Shown: piece by piece, positions 42,764-51,847 of the stretch
Layout: every line of letters starts with the position of its first letter
Numbering within the stretch: position 1 is the first letter of the stretch
Origin: Burkholderia sp. BCC1644
GTDB taxonomy: Bacteria; Pseudomonadota; Gammaproteobacteria; Burkholderiales; Burkholderiaceae
Assembly (NCBI RefSeq): GCF_902833225.1
Contig: NZ_CADFEI010000016.1
Coordinates: 124,001-188,000 of the forward strand
Length of the DNA: 64,000 bases
Direction: 5' to 3'
Made by a program: the position numbers and the translations under genes
Notes under the pieces: model-generated
Databases searched by the model: none
The model's input: only the letters and a program-made list of their open reading frames with translations
Told to the model about the DNA's origin: nothing

Positions 42764-43564
42764 ATGAACGAAAGGCAGTACCCCGCCGCCGTCCCCGCGC
42801 ACGTCTATCTGTTCGCGACCTGCCTGGTCGACCTGTTCGTCCCCGAAGCGGGGCTCGACGCGGTCCGCCTGCTGGAGCGCGAAGGGCTGACCGTCCACTA
42901 TCCGCGCGGCCAGAGCTGCTGCGGGCAGCCGGCCTACAGCAGCGGCAATCCCGACGAAGCGCGCCGCGTCGCGGCCGCGCAGCTCGACCTGTTCGCCGAA
43001 GCGTGGCCCGTGATCGTGCCGTCCGGCTCGTGTGCGGGCATGATCCGGCACCATTGGCCGGCGCTGTTTGCCGACGATCCCGTCAACGGCCCGAAGGCCC
43101 GCGCGATCGCCGACCGGACCTACGAACTCGCTGAATTCCTCGTCCACGTGCTCGACGTGCGGCTCGACGCGGCCACGGCCGGCGCCGGGCCCGACGAGCG
43201 CGTCGTGCTGCACACGTCGTGCGCGGCACGCCGCGAGATGGGCACGCGCGTGCATGGTGTCGCGCTCGTCGACGCGCTGCCGGGCGTCACGCGGATCGAA
43301 CACGAACGCGAATCCGAGTGCTGCGGCTTCGGCGGCACGTTCTCGCTGAAACATCCGGACATCTCCGGCGCGATGGTGCACGACAAGGTCGCGTCGGCCT
43401 GCGCGACCGGCTGCGACCGGCTCGTGTCCGCGGACTGCGGCTGCCTGCTGAACATCGGCCACGCCGCGGCCAAGGCCGGTGCGCCGCTGCCGGTCGAGCA
43501 TCTCGCGAGCTTCCTGTGGCGGCGCACGGCCGGCGCCGCATCGTTGCGCGGAGACAAGCCATGA
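42764..43564 (+). CDS. lutA: L-lactate dehydrogenase iron-sulfur subunit LutA (LldE)
   Basis: A 266-residue CCG-domain protein, one of three subunits of the NAD-independent L-lactate oxidase LutABC/LldEFG. The two cysteine-rich repeats are visible at GQSCCGQPAYSSGNP and SECCGFGGTFSLKHP, where the cysteines bind a cubane-type cluster. A GGAGCGAGAC ribosome-binding site precedes the ATG. It heads an operon in which stop and start codons of consecutive genes overlap by four bases. L-lactate is oxidised to pyruvate. Confidence 0.93.
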   Translation: MNERQYPAAVPAHVYLFATCLVDLFVPEAGLDAVRLLEREGLTVHYPRGQSCCGQPAYSSGNPDEARRVAAAQLDLFAEAWPVIVPSGSCAGMIRHHWPALFADDPVNGPKARAIADRTYELAEFLVHVLDVRLDAATAGAGPDERVVLHTSCAARREMGTRVHGVALVDALPGVTRIEHERESECCGFGGTFSLKHPDISGAMVHDKVASACATGCDRLVSADCGCLLNIGHAAAKAGAPLPVEHLASFLWRRTAGAASLRGDKP

Positions 43565-44286
43565 GCGCGCGCGCCGCCATTCTCGCGAGGCTGCGCGCCG
43601 CCGCGCCGGGCGTCGTCGCGACAGCCGCCCCCGCGCTCGACGCACGCATCGACACGCATTACGACACGCGCCGCGCGTCCACCGAACGCGATCCGCACGC
43701 GCTCGCGCAGGCAATGCAGGCCGCACTTGCCGCGTCGCACGCGGACGTCTGGTGCGCAACCGCCGACACATGGCCCGCGCAGCTTGCCGCGCGCCTCGCC
43801 GATGCCGGCGTGCGCCGCCTGCTGCTCGACCCGGCCCGCGCCGAATCCGCCGCGCTCGCCCGCACACTGCCCGACACAGTCGCACCGGTGCCGTTCGACC
43901 GGCCGATCGACGCATGGAAAGCCGAACTGTTCGACACGATCGACGCGGGCTTCACCGTCGCGCGCTCAGGCATCGCGGCCACCGGCACCGTCGTCCTCGC
44001 ACCCGATGCCGGCACGCCGCGCACGGTGTCGCTGGTACCGCCGCTGCATGTCGCGCTCGTTCACGCGAACACGCTGCATGCCGACCTGCACGCAGCCGTG
44101 CATGCGGAGCGCTGGCACGCCGGCATGCCGACCAACCTCGTGCTGGTGTCGGGCCCGTCGAAAACTTCCGACATCCAGCAGACGCTCGCCTACGGCGCAC
44201 ACGGTCCCCGCCGGCTGTGGGTCGTGATCGTCACCGATTCTGCGGTCCGGTCAACCGCACACGCCAGCGAGGACCAGCCGCGATGA
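43561..44286 (+). CDS. lutC: lactate utilisation protein LutC (LldG)
   Basis: A 241-residue LUD-domain protein. It has AFTVARSGIAATGTV-like sequence (DAGFTVARSGIAATGTVVLA) and the C-terminal VSGPSKTSDIQQTLAYGAHG, which is characteristic of LutC. It functions with LutA and LutB in L-lactate oxidation, though its exact catalytic part is unclear. The order lutA-lutC-lutB differs from the B. subtilis order lutABC. The ATG overlaps the lutA stop (ATGA) and its stop overlaps the lutB start. Confidence 0.9.
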   Translation: MSARAAILARLRAAAPGVVATAAPALDARIDTHYDTRRASTERDPHALAQAMQAALAASHADVWCATADTWPAQLAARLADAGVRRLLLDPARAESAALARTLPDTVAPVPFDRPIDAWKAELFDTIDAGFTVARSGIAATGTVVLAPDAGTPRTVSLVPPLHVALVHANTLHADLHAAVHAERWHAGMPTNLVLVSGPSKTSDIQQTLAYGAHGPRRLWVVIVTDSAVRSTAHASEDQPR

Positions 44287-45728
44287 GCGACCACACGCTG
44301 CAATTCGTCGCCCCCGGCGACTTCAAGGCCCGCGCGCGCGCCGCGCTCGACGATCCCGCATTGCGCCGGAGCTTTCGCGGCGCGATGGACTTCCTGCAAG
44401 GCAAGCGTGCGACGCAATTCCCCGACGACGCCGAACTGCAGCGACTGCGCGATCTCGGCGAAGCCGTACGCCGGCACGCGCTCGCGCAACTGCCCGCGCT
44501 GCTCGAGCGGCTGGAGACGAAGCTCACCGAAGCCGGCGTGCACGTGCACTGGGCCGAGACGGCCGCCGATGCGAACGCGATCGTGCTCGGCATCGCGCAG
44601 GCGAAGAAGGCGCGCCGCGTGATCAAGGGCAAGTCGATGGCGAGCGAGGAAATCGAGCTGAACCATTACCTCGCGGAGCACGGCGTCGACTGCATCGAAT
44701 CCGACATGGGCGAGTTCATCGTGCAGCTCGCGGGCGAGAAGCCGTCGCATATCGTGATGCCGGCGATCCACAAGACGCGCGGCGATATCGCCGAGCTGTT
44801 CGAGGCACACATCCCCGGCACGCGCTACACGGAAGACGTCGACGAACTGATCCAGACCGGCCGGCGCGCACTGCGCCGCGCGTTCGCCGAAGCGGACATC
44901 GGTCTCTCGGGCGTGAACTTCGCGGCGGCCGACACGGGCACGCTGTGGCTCGTCGAGAACGAAGGCAACGGCCGCCTGTCGACGACGGTGCCCGACACGC
45001 ACATCGCGCTCATGGGGATCGAAAAGGTCGTCGAGAAACTCGAGCACATCGTGCCGCTGTCGAGCCTGCTCACGCGCTCGGCCACCGGCCAGGCGATCAC
45101 GACCTACTTCAACCTGATCTCGGGCCCGCGCCGCGACGGTGAACGCGACGGCCCGCGCGAGCTGCATCTCGTGCTGCTCGACAACGGCCGCACGCAGGCC
45201 TACGCGGACGAACAGCTGCGCGCGACGCTGCAATGCATCCGCTGCGGCGCGTGCATGAACCACTGCCCCGTCTACACGCGCATCGGCGGCCACGCGTACG
45301 GCACCACCTACCCGGGCCCGATCGGCAAGATCATCTCGCCGCACCTGCTCGGCCTCGACGCAACGGCCGACCTGCCGACCGCGTCGACGCTGTGCGGCGC
45401 ATGCGGCGAGGTCTGCCCGGTGCGGATCCCGATCCCGCAACTGCTCGTGCGGCTGCGCACCGAGGCGAACCGCAAGCCCGACGAACCCGTCGCGCATCCG
45501 CTGCGCGGCCAGGGCGCGAACTACAACCGCGCGGAAGACCTCGTGTGGCGCTTCTGGTCGGGCGCGTTCGCGCATCCGCGCGCGTACCGCGCATTCCGCT
45601 GGACCGCGACGCGCCTGCATGCGCTGACGCCGGCGAAACAGATGGGCTGGACGCAGCACCGCACGCCGCTCGAACCGGCGCCGCGCAGCCTGTCCGACCT
45701 GCTGCGCGCGCGCGGCCAGCCCGAATAG
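44283..45728 (+). CDS. lutB: lactate utilisation iron-sulfur protein LutB (LldF)
   Basis: A 481-residue fusion of a LUD domain with a ferredoxin-like domain. The LUD part has VIKGKSMASEEIELNHYL and DTGTLWLVENEGNGR; the clusters are bound by CIRCGACMNHCPVY and CGACGEVCPVRIP. The C-terminal tail with tryptophans (VWRFWSGAFAHPR) is family-like. It shuttles electrons from lactate oxidation, probably to quinone. Starts by ATGA overlap with lutC; lldP follows after 50 bp with its own strong ribosome-binding site. Confidence 0.93.
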   Translation: MSDHTLQFVAPGDFKARARAALDDPALRRSFRGAMDFLQGKRATQFPDDAELQRLRDLGEAVRRHALAQLPALLERLETKLTEAGVHVHWAETAADANAIVLGIAQAKKARRVIKGKSMASEEIELNHYLAEHGVDCIESDMGEFIVQLAGEKPSHIVMPAIHKTRGDIAELFEAHIPGTRYTEDVDELIQTGRRALRRAFAEADIGLSGVNFAAADTGTLWLVENEGNGRLSTTVPDTHIALMGIEKVVEKLEHIVPLSSLLTRSATGQAITTYFNLISGPRRDGERDGPRELHLVLLDNGRTQAYADEQLRATLQCIRCGACMNHCPVYTRIGGHAYGTTYPGPIGKIISPHLLGLDATADLPTASTLCGACGEVCPVRIPIPQLLVRLRTEANRKPDEPVAHPLRGQGANYNRAEDLVWRFWSGAFAHPRAYRAFRWTATRLHALTPAKQMGWTQHRTPLEPAPRSLSDLLRARGQPE

Positions 45729-45778
45729 CGCACCCGCTTTCAAACCCGTACCCCTATAAATCCATGGAGGAGACACCC

Positions 45779-47491
45779 ATGCAGGTTTGGCATCAGATCT
45801 ACACGCCGCTCGGCAGCCTCGGGCTGTCGGCATTCGTCGCCGCGATTCCGATCATCTTCTTTTTCATCGCGCTCGCCGCGCTGCGGATGAAGGGCCATGT
45901 CGCCGCCGCGATCACGCTGCTGCTGTCGCTCGGCGTCGCGATCCTCGCGTACGGGATGCCCGTGCCGCAGGCGCTTGCCGCGGCCGGCTTCGGCTTCGCC
46001 TACGGCCTGTGGCCGATCGCGTGGATCATCGTCGCGGCCGTGTTCCTGTACAAGATCGTCGTGAAGACCGGCCAGTTCGACGTGATCCGTGCGTCCGTCC
46101 TGTCGATCACCGACGACCAGCGCCTGCAGATGCTGCTGATCGGCTTCTCGTTCGGCGCATTCCTCGAAGGCGCGGCCGGCTTCGGCGCGCCCGTCGCGAT
46201 CACGGCCGCGCTGCTCGTCGGCCTCGGCTTCAAGCCGCTGCATGCGGCAGGACTGTGCCTGATTGCAAACACCGCGCCGGTCGCGTTCGGCGCGATGGGC
46301 ATTCCGATCATCGTCGCCGGTCAGGTGACGGGCATCGATCCGTTCCACATCGGCGCGATGGCCGGCCGCCAGTTGCCGCTGCTGTCGCTCGCGGTGCCGT
46401 TCTGGCTCGTGTTCATGATGGACGGGCTGCGCGGCGTGCGGCAGACCTGGCCGGCCGCGCTCGTCGCGGGCGGCAGCTTCGCGCTCACGCAGTACTTCAC
46501 GTCGAACCACATCGGGCCCGAGCTGCCGGACATCACGTCGTCGCTCGTCAGCCTCGTCGCGCTCGCGGCGTTCCTGAAGGTGTGGCAGCCGCGCACCGCG
46601 AAACAGCCGGCCGGCGGCCTCGTCGCGTCCGGCGGCGGCGCGGCGCTCGCGGGCTTCGGCGGCGCGGGCTCGCGCAACGGCTTCGGCACCGGCGCGAGCC
46701 GGCAGGCATCGCCGTACACGCTCGCGCAGACGGTGCGCGCGTGGTCGCCGTTCCTGATCCTGACGGCTGTCGTCACGGTCTGGAGCATCGCGCCGTTCAA
46801 GGCGCTGTTCGCCGCCCATGGCGCACTCGCGTCGACCGTGCTGAAGTTCCATGTGGCCGGGCTCGACCAGCTCGTCGTGAAGACCGCGCCGATCGCCGCG
46901 ACGCCGAAGGCGCTCGAAGCGGTGCTGAAGATCGATCTGGTGTCGGCGGTCGGCAGCGCGATCCTCGTGACCGCGCTGATCTCGATGGCGCTGTTGCGGA
47001 TGAAGCCGCGCGACGCGCTCGTCACGTTCGGCGAGACGCTGAAGGAGTTGACGCGCCCGATCCTGTCGATCGGCCTCGTGCTCGCGTTCGCGTTCGTCGC
47101 GAACTACTCGGGGATGTCGTCGACACTTGCGCTGATGCTGGCCGCGACGGGCGCCGCATTCCCGTTCTTCTCGCCGTTCCTCGGCTGGCTCGGCGTGTTC
47201 CTGACGGGCTCGGACACGTCGTCGAACGCGCTGTTCTGTTCGCTGCAGCAGGCCACGGCCCACCAGCTCGGCGTGCCCGAGACGCTCGCGGTCGCCGCGA
47301 ACACCACGGGCGGCGTGACCGCGAAAATGATCTCGCCGCAGTCGATCGCGGTCGCCTGCGCGGCGACGGGCCTCGTCGGCAAGGAGTCCGAGCTGTTCCG
47401 CTTCACGGTGCGGCACAGCCTGCTGTTCGCGGTGATCGTCGGACTGATCACGCTCGTGCAGGCGTATGTGCTGCCGGGCATGGTGCCTTAA
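45779..47491 (+). CDS. lldP: L-lactate permease LldP
   Basis: A 570-residue lactate:proton symporter with many transmembrane helices (IPIIFFFIALAALRM at the N-terminus, FLEGAAGFGAPVAITAALLV in a conserved loop, LVSVVGSAILVTALISMALL-like helices, GSDTSSNALFCSLQ near the C-terminus). The FGAPVAI and GSDTSSN blocks are diagnostic for LctP/LldP. A glycine-rich loop of low complexity (ASGGGAALAGFGGAGSR) interrupts the centre. The ATG at 45779 follows a perfect GGAGGAG site; a near upstream ATG at 45764 is less likely. The terminator at 47519 closes the operon. Confidence 0.95.
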   Translation: MQVWHQIYTPLGSLGLSAFVAAIPIIFFFIALAALRMKGHVAAAITLLLSLGVAILAYGMPVPQALAAAGFGFAYGLWPIAWIIVAAVFLYKIVVKTGQFDVIRASVLSITDDQRLQMLLIGFSFGAFLEGAAGFGAPVAITAALLVGLGFKPLHAAGLCLIANTAPVAFGAMGIPIIVAGQVTGIDPFHIGAMAGRQLPLLSLAVPFWLVFMMDGLRGVRQTWPAALVAGGSFALTQYFTSNHIGPELPDITSSLVSLVALAAFLKVWQPRTAKQPAGGLVASGGGAALAGFGGAGSRNGFGTGASRQASPYTLAQTVRAWSPFLILTAVVTVWSIAPFKALFAAHGALASTVLKFHVAGLDQLVVKTAPIAATPKALEAVLKIDLVSAVGSAILVTALISMALLRMKPRDALVTFGETLKELTRPILSIGLVLAFAFVANYSGMSSTLALMLAATGAAFPFFSPFLGWLGVFLTGSDTSSNALFCSLQQATAHQLGVPETLAVAANTTGGVTAKMISPQSIAVACAATGLVGKESELFRFTVRHSLLFAVIVGLITLVQAYVLPGMVP

Positions 47492-47518
47492 GCGGCGCGC
47501 AGCCGTGCCCAAAAAACC

Positions 47519-47550
47519 AAACCCCACGCCCGGACGAGCGTGGGGTTTTT
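47519..47550 (+). terminator. intrinsic terminator of the lactate operon
   Basis: An 11-bp stem (AAACCCCACGC at 47519-47529 with 47538-47548, 8-base loop) ends in five T. It is 28 bases beyond the lldP stop. Confidence 0.88.
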
Positions 47551-47606
47551 CTTTTCGCGTTCCGATCGCCGGCGCGGGCCGGCGATTCGTCATGCGCGTG
47601 GCGCGA

Positions 47607-48368
47607 TCAGCTGCCCTTCGCGATGCGGTCCTGGATGTGCTGCGCGCGGCTCGCCGACGACGGGTGCGAGCTCATCATCGAGCTTTGGCCGCCGTCCATC
47701 TGCGCGAGCTTCTGGAAGCCGGTGACGAGGCCCTTCTGGCTCATGCCCTTCTGCTTCATCAGGTCGAACGAGTAATCGTCCGCGGCGCTTTCCTGCGTCT
47801 GCGAGAACTGCGCGTTGATGAACTTCTCGGTGATGTCGCCGAGCTGCGAGCTCGACAGTGCCGCCACGCCCGGCGATGCCGCGCCGGCCGCGCTGCGCGC
47901 CGCGCTCACCGCGTACGCCGTCTGCATCGCCTTCTTCGAGTGACCCAGTGCAACGTGGCCCATTTCATGACCGATCACGCCGCGCAGCTCGTCGTCGTTC
48001 ATCATGTCCATCAGGCCGCTGTACACGCGCACGCAGCCGTTGCCCATCGCCCACGCGTTGACGTCCTTGGTCATGTAGACCTTGTAGTTGATCTTCTGGC
48101 CGTTCAGCGTCATGTCGCCGAAGCCCTTCATCACCTTCGTCAGGCGCTTCGCGTACGCGCTGTTCGCCGGAGCGATCTTCGACTCGGCGTCGCTGGACTT
48201 GCACGATTCGTTCGACAGTGCAGCGATGTCGCTGTCCGACAGCGTCGCCGCCTTGTACAGGTTCGTCCCCGCCGACGTCAGGCTGTTCGCGTCAAGGCCT
48301 TGCACCCCGCCGCATGCGCTCAACAGAAACGCCACGCCACACGCCGCCACCGCTTTCTTGAGTTGCAT
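47607..48368 (-). CDS. M48-family metalloprotease lipoprotein
   Basis: A 253-residue zinc endopeptidase. The signal peptide ends in a lipobox (VAFLLSACGG, Cys19), so the mature protein is likely anchored to a membrane on the periplasmic side. The active site is HEMGHVALGH with a C-terminal glutamate in ESAADDYSFDL; such proteins (LoiP/YggG-like) degrade misfolded envelope proteins. The start at 48368 (MQLKKAVAAC) gives a sensible signal; a further upstream start would add a polar N-terminus. It stands alone between the lactate operon and the pigment cluster. Confidence 0.88.
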   Translation of the reverse strand: MQLKKAVAACGVAFLLSACGGVQGLDANSLTSAGTNLYKAATLSDSDIAALSNESCKSSDAESKIAPANSAYAKRLTKVMKGFGDMTLNGQKINYKVYMTKDVNAWAMGNGCVRVYSGLMDMMNDDELRGVIGHEMGHVALGHSKKAMQTAYAVSAARSAAGAASPGVAALSSSQLGDITEKFINAQFSQTQESAADDYSFDLMKQKGMSQKGLVTGFQKLAQMDGGQSSMMSSHPSSASRAQHIQDRIAKGS

Positions 48369-48570
48369 CCCGGAATCCCTCGATAGTTGTATTTGGGAGC
48401 GGCGATTTTGCATAATCCGGCAGAAAATTACCAGATGTTTACATCAGATGACACGTTCATTACTCGACGAATCGAAATGAAGCGGCGATTCATCACCGGA
48501 TTGGCGACGAAAATCGTGGGAATCATCGCACCCGGGCGACGATCGGGAGGGAAAACGGGCGAGCCGCCGC

Positions 48571-49353
48571 TCAGGCGGTCTGGTCGCGGCGTCGCGTCAG
48601 CCGCCGCGCGACCAGCATCGGCAACCGCACGGCGAAGCCGGTGAACAGGCGCAGGTGCATCCACGCGAGCAGCGCATTGTCGCGGCCATAGTGGAAGTGC
48701 GAGACGCCGCCCTCGTGCCGGCCGAAATAGCGCACCGGCGCGTCGATGCGGATCGGGCGCACGCCGGCCCAGCACAGCCGCACGGCCGCTTCGGGATCGA
48801 AGTCGAAGCCGCGCATCCACGGCTGGCGCCGCATGATCGCCGCGAGCGGCGCGACCGGATACACGCGAAACCCGTACAGCGAATCGCCGATGCCGGCCCA
48901 CAGCGTCTCGAGGTCGGCCCATGCGTTCGACAGCCGGCGGCCCTGCACGCGCAACTGCGGCGCGCTCGCGTCGAACTTCGGCACACCGAGCACCATCGCG
49001 TCGGTCTCGGCCTGCGAGGCGGCCATGAAGGCGGGAATCAGGTCGGCCGGATGCTGGCCGTCGGAATCCATCGTCAGCACGTGCGTGAAGCCGCTCGCGG
49101 CCGCCGCATCGAGCCCCGCGAGCACCGCGGCGCCCTTGCCGCGATTCTCCGGCAGCACGATCACGCGCAAGCCGGGATCGCGTTCGGCCATCGCCTGCAG
49201 CCGTTCGGCGCTGCCGTCGGTGCTGCCGTCGACGACGACCCACACCGGATTCCACTGCGCGCGCGCATTGCGCACGGTCGTATCGACCTTGACGCCCGGG
49301 TTGTAGCTCGGGATCAGCACGAGATGGGTAGACGAGGCGTGCAGCTTGGACAT
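48571..49353 (-). CDS. glycosyltransferase family 2 protein (pigment cluster)
   Basis: A GT-A fold transferase of 260 residues from the ATG at 49353 (MSKLHASSTHLVLIPSYNPG). It shows VVVDGSTDGS for nucleotide-sugar binding, the metal motif TMDSDGQHPADLI, and a conserved GFDFDPEAAVRLCWAG acceptor region. Glycosyltransferases of this type are common in aryl-polyene clusters and may decorate the lipid. An earlier in-frame ATG at 49488 overlaps the chorismatase stop (ATGA) and has GGAG before it; that would add 45 residues of no visible homology. There is no Shine-Dalgarno sequence before 49353, so the start is uncertain. Confidence 0.8.
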   Translation of the reverse strand: MSKLHASSTHLVLIPSYNPGVKVDTTVRNARAQWNPVWVVVDGSTDGSAERLQAMAERDPGLRVIVLPENRGKGAAVLAGLDAAAASGFTHVLTMDSDGQHPADLIPAFMAASQAETDAMVLGVPKFDASAPQLRVQGRRLSNAWADLETLWAGIGDSLYGFRVYPVAPLAAIMRRQPWMRGFDFDPEAAVRLCWAGVRPIRIDAPVRYFGRHEGGVSHFHYGRDNALLAWMHLRLFTGFAVRLPMLVARRLTRRRDQTA

Positions 49354-49484
49354 GGAAACAGCCGATTGCGAAGACGGGGATCCTGACAAAAGTTTATGAC
49401 TTGCCGGCGAACGGCGGCAGGCTTCGTCGACCAGGACATCGTCGACGTCGTGCGCCGGTTGCCGGATCGTGAGGTTCTCGCGCT

Positions 49485-50687
49485 TCATGACAGCCACTCC
49501 ATTGCATGCCCGGCGCTGGCCTCGATCTCGACCAGCAGGTCGTCGCGGCACACGTCCGCGTGGACGAACAGCGGCCGCACGTGAGGGCCGGCCGCATCGC
49601 GCAGCACGCACCCGATCGCGGCGAGCGCCGCGGCATCGCCGGCGTCGCGCACGTAGACGCGATAGCTCAAATCGGCGAGCGAGAACGGGCCATGCCCCTG
49701 CCGCGCGGCCTGCTCGAGCACGGCCGCGAGGTTCGCGACCGTCTCGCGCGTCTGCGCGACGACGTCGCCGTGATGCACGGTGTGGTGCCCGACGATGCTC
49801 GCGGTACCCGAGACGAACAGCACCGGCGCCGCGTCGTCATCGGCCCATGCGGCGGCGCGCGCGAACGTCGGCGCACGCGGGCCGTACTGCGCCGGGTAGT
49901 GGTACGCGCTGACCTGACGCGGGTTCTCGACCGGATCGGCCGGCGTGCGGCTCGCGAGGAAATGAATCGCGAGCGGCGCGGCCGGCGGCGCATCGCCCGC
50001 GACCGGCACGACCGATCCGAGCGCGCACGCGGCCGGCACGCCGCCCGTCAGCGCACGACGGCACGCGTCGAACGCATGCTGACGGCCGATATTGAACTGA
50101 CGATAGCGCTCGATCCCGAACTGCACCGCATTGATCGCCGGCACCGTGTTCCAGATACGCAGCGGATGCGGCATGTCGAGCGTATCGAGCAGGTCGAACA
50201 GCATGCGGTATGCGTCGAACGTCGTGCGCTCGAGCGGCGTATCGCCGTCGTGCGTGGCGTGCGTCTCGTGCACGACGATGCTGCCGAACACGAGGCCGGC
50301 CGTATCGCTGTAGCGGTAGTGCAGCGCGCCGCGCCGTTCGCTGCGCACATCGCGCGCATCGCATTGCCAGATTTCGCAGACGGCGTCGTCCGGTGCGGCA
50401 TCGGCGCCGAGCAGCGCCATCTGCACCGGTGCGACCGGCAGGCCGGGCACGCGATCGGCGAGCAGCCGTTCCACCGCATCGGCATGCGAGCCGGCCGCGC
50501 CGATGCACACCGCACCCAACGCGACCGGCAGGACGTGCTCGAAGCGTGCATCGTCCAGCAACGCGACAAGCCGCGCACGGCTCATCTGGACGAGCCGCAG
50601 TGCGCGGTCGCCGCCCTGCGCGAACGGCGCGGTGGCGGACGGCAGCGGACACGGGCGCCGTTCGGCGTCGACAGAATGCACGGACAC
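49485..50687 (-). CDS. chorismatase, XanB2/FkbO/Hyg5 family
   Basis: A 400-residue chorismate-converting enzyme. XanB2 of Xanthomonas splits chorismate to 3- and 4-hydroxybenzoate, the starter of xanthomonadin and precursor of ubiquinone. Family features include GLVFGSIVVHE, RIWNTVPAINAVQFGIERYR, QYGPRAPTFARA and the RidA-like C-terminal strand VRPLFVHADVCRDDLLVEIE. The start is GTG at 50687 with GAGGAA six bases before; a second GTG two codons later is possible. The length exceeds that of XanB2 by about 70 residues. Whether the product is 3-hydroxybenzoate, 4-hydroxybenzoate or both is not readable. Confidence 0.85.
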   Translation of the reverse strand: MSVHSVDAERRPCPLPSATAPFAQGGDRALRLVQMSRARLVALLDDARFEHVLPVALGAVCIGAAGSHADAVERLLADRVPGLPVAPVQMALLGADAAPDDAVCEIWQCDARDVRSERRGALHYRYSDTAGLVFGSIVVHETHATHDGDTPLERTTFDAYRMLFDLLDTLDMPHPLRIWNTVPAINAVQFGIERYRQFNIGRQHAFDACRRALTGGVPAACALGSVVPVAGDAPPAAPLAIHFLASRTPADPVENPRQVSAYHYPAQYGPRAPTFARAAAWADDDAAPVLFVSGTASIVGHHTVHHGDVVAQTRETVANLAAVLEQAARQGHGPFSLADLSYRVYVRDAGDAAALAAIGCVLRDAAGPHVRPLFVHADVCRDDLLVEIEASAGHAMEWLS

Positions 50688-50773
50688 TTCGATTTCCTCA
50701 CTATGCGGCGCAGGCCGCGCGGCAACACGGCCCTGCGCCGCGTTGCGTTACTCGACGGACGCGGCGCGCGCCA

Positions 50774-51490
50774 TCACGCGAGCCCGCCGTTGACGGACAG
50801 CACCTGCCCCGTCACGTAGGCCGCGGCGTCGGACACGAGATACGCGACCATCGCCGCGACTTCGTCGGGCCGGCCCGCGCGTTGCGCGGGTACGAGCTGC
50901 TTGATGCGTTCGGCGGGGAACGCCTGTTCGGCCATCGGCGATTCGATGATGCCGGGCGCCACCGCGTTCACGGTGATGCCGCGCGACGCGAGCTCCAGCG
51001 ACAGCGACTTCGTCGCGCCGATCAGCCCCGCCTTCGCGGCCGCGTAATTGACCTGCCCGCGGTTGCCGGTCACGCCGGCCACCGACGCGATGTTGACGAT
51101 CCGCCCGCGCCGCGTGCGGATCATCGGCAACAGCAGCGGCTGCGTGACGTTGAAAAAGCCGTTGAGCGTCACGTCGATCACGCTGTGCCACTGCCGGCGC
51201 GACATGCCGGCCATCGGCGCGTCGTCGTGAATGCCCGCGTTGTTGACGAGGATCTGCACCGGCGACTCGTCGATGAACGGCTTCAGCGCGGCGAGCGTCG
51301 CATCGGCGTCGGTCACGTCGAACGCGATCGCATGCGCGGCGCCGCCGGCCGCGATGATCTGCTGCGCGACCGCCTCCGCCTGCGCGAGATGGCGGTTCGC
51401 GTGCACCCACACTTCATGGCCGGCCTGCGCGAGCGACGTACAGATCGCCTGCCCGAGTGCGCCGCTGCCGCCCGTCACGAGTGCCCGCAT
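50774..51490 (-). CDS. 3-oxoacyl-ACP reductase, FabG-like (pigment cluster)
   Basis: Short-chain dehydrogenase of 238 residues with the NADPH-binding motif ALVTGGSGALGQA, the NNAG block ILVNNAGI, and the catalytic set Ser in VNIASVAG, Tyr and Lys in VNYAAAKAG. It would reduce the 3-keto group formed after each condensation in polyene chain growth. The start at 51490 has GGAG seven bases upstream. It lies between the carrier protein and the chorismatase gene, with 93- and 86-bp gaps. Similar to the terminal phaB gene in fold but clearly separate in sequence. Confidence 0.87.
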   Translation of the reverse strand: MRALVTGGSGALGQAICTSLAQAGHEVWVHANRHLAQAEAVAQQIIAAGGAAHAIAFDVTDADATLAALKPFIDESPVQILVNNAGIHDDAPMAGMSRRQWHSVIDVTLNGFFNVTQPLLLPMIRTRRGRIVNIASVAGVTGNRGQVNYAAAKAGLIGATKSLSLELASRGITVNAVAPGIIESPMAEQAFPAERIKQLVPAQRAGRPDEVAAMVAYLVSDAAAYVTGQVLSVNGGLA

Positions 51491-51583
51491 CGAATTGCTC
51501 CGTTCATCGCGTTTCACCTCGATCGACGCGGCGTCGATTCGTCGCCGATCGCACCGTGTGCCGTCATTTATTGCGCGCTGCCG

Positions 51584-51844
51584 TCACTTCGTGCGATGCG
51601 CGGCGACGTACGCGGCCAGCGCGCCGAGCGTCGCAAAGATCTTCTGGTTGTCCGGGTTGTCCGAGCGCAGCTCGAAGCCGTATTTCTTCGAGATCAGCAG
51701 CGCGATTTCGAGGATGTCGATGGAGTCGAGCCCGAAACCTTCGCCGTACAGCGGGGTGTCGGCCGTCACTGTGTCGAGCGGGACATCTTCGAGATTCAGT
51801 TCGCCGATGATCAGCGTGGCGAGCTCTTGTTCCAGTGCGTTCAT
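51584..51844 (-). CDS. acyl carrier protein (pigment cluster)
   Basis: An 86-residue acyl carrier protein. The phosphopantetheine attachment site is Ser41 in FGLDSIDILEIALLI, and the helical pattern before and after it is typical. It starts at ATG 51844 (MNALEQELATL); a second ATG directly upstream (51847) is also possible. It would carry the growing polyene chain for the ketosynthase, reductase and dehydratases of the cluster. It is the first gene of the leftward arm, so the promoter lies in the long divergent region to its right. Confidence 0.88.
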   Translation of the reverse strand: MNALEQELATLIIGELNLEDVPLDTVTADTPLYGEGFGLDSIDILEIALLISKKYGFELRSDNPDNQKIFATLGALAAYVAAHRTK

Positions 51845-51847
51845 CAT

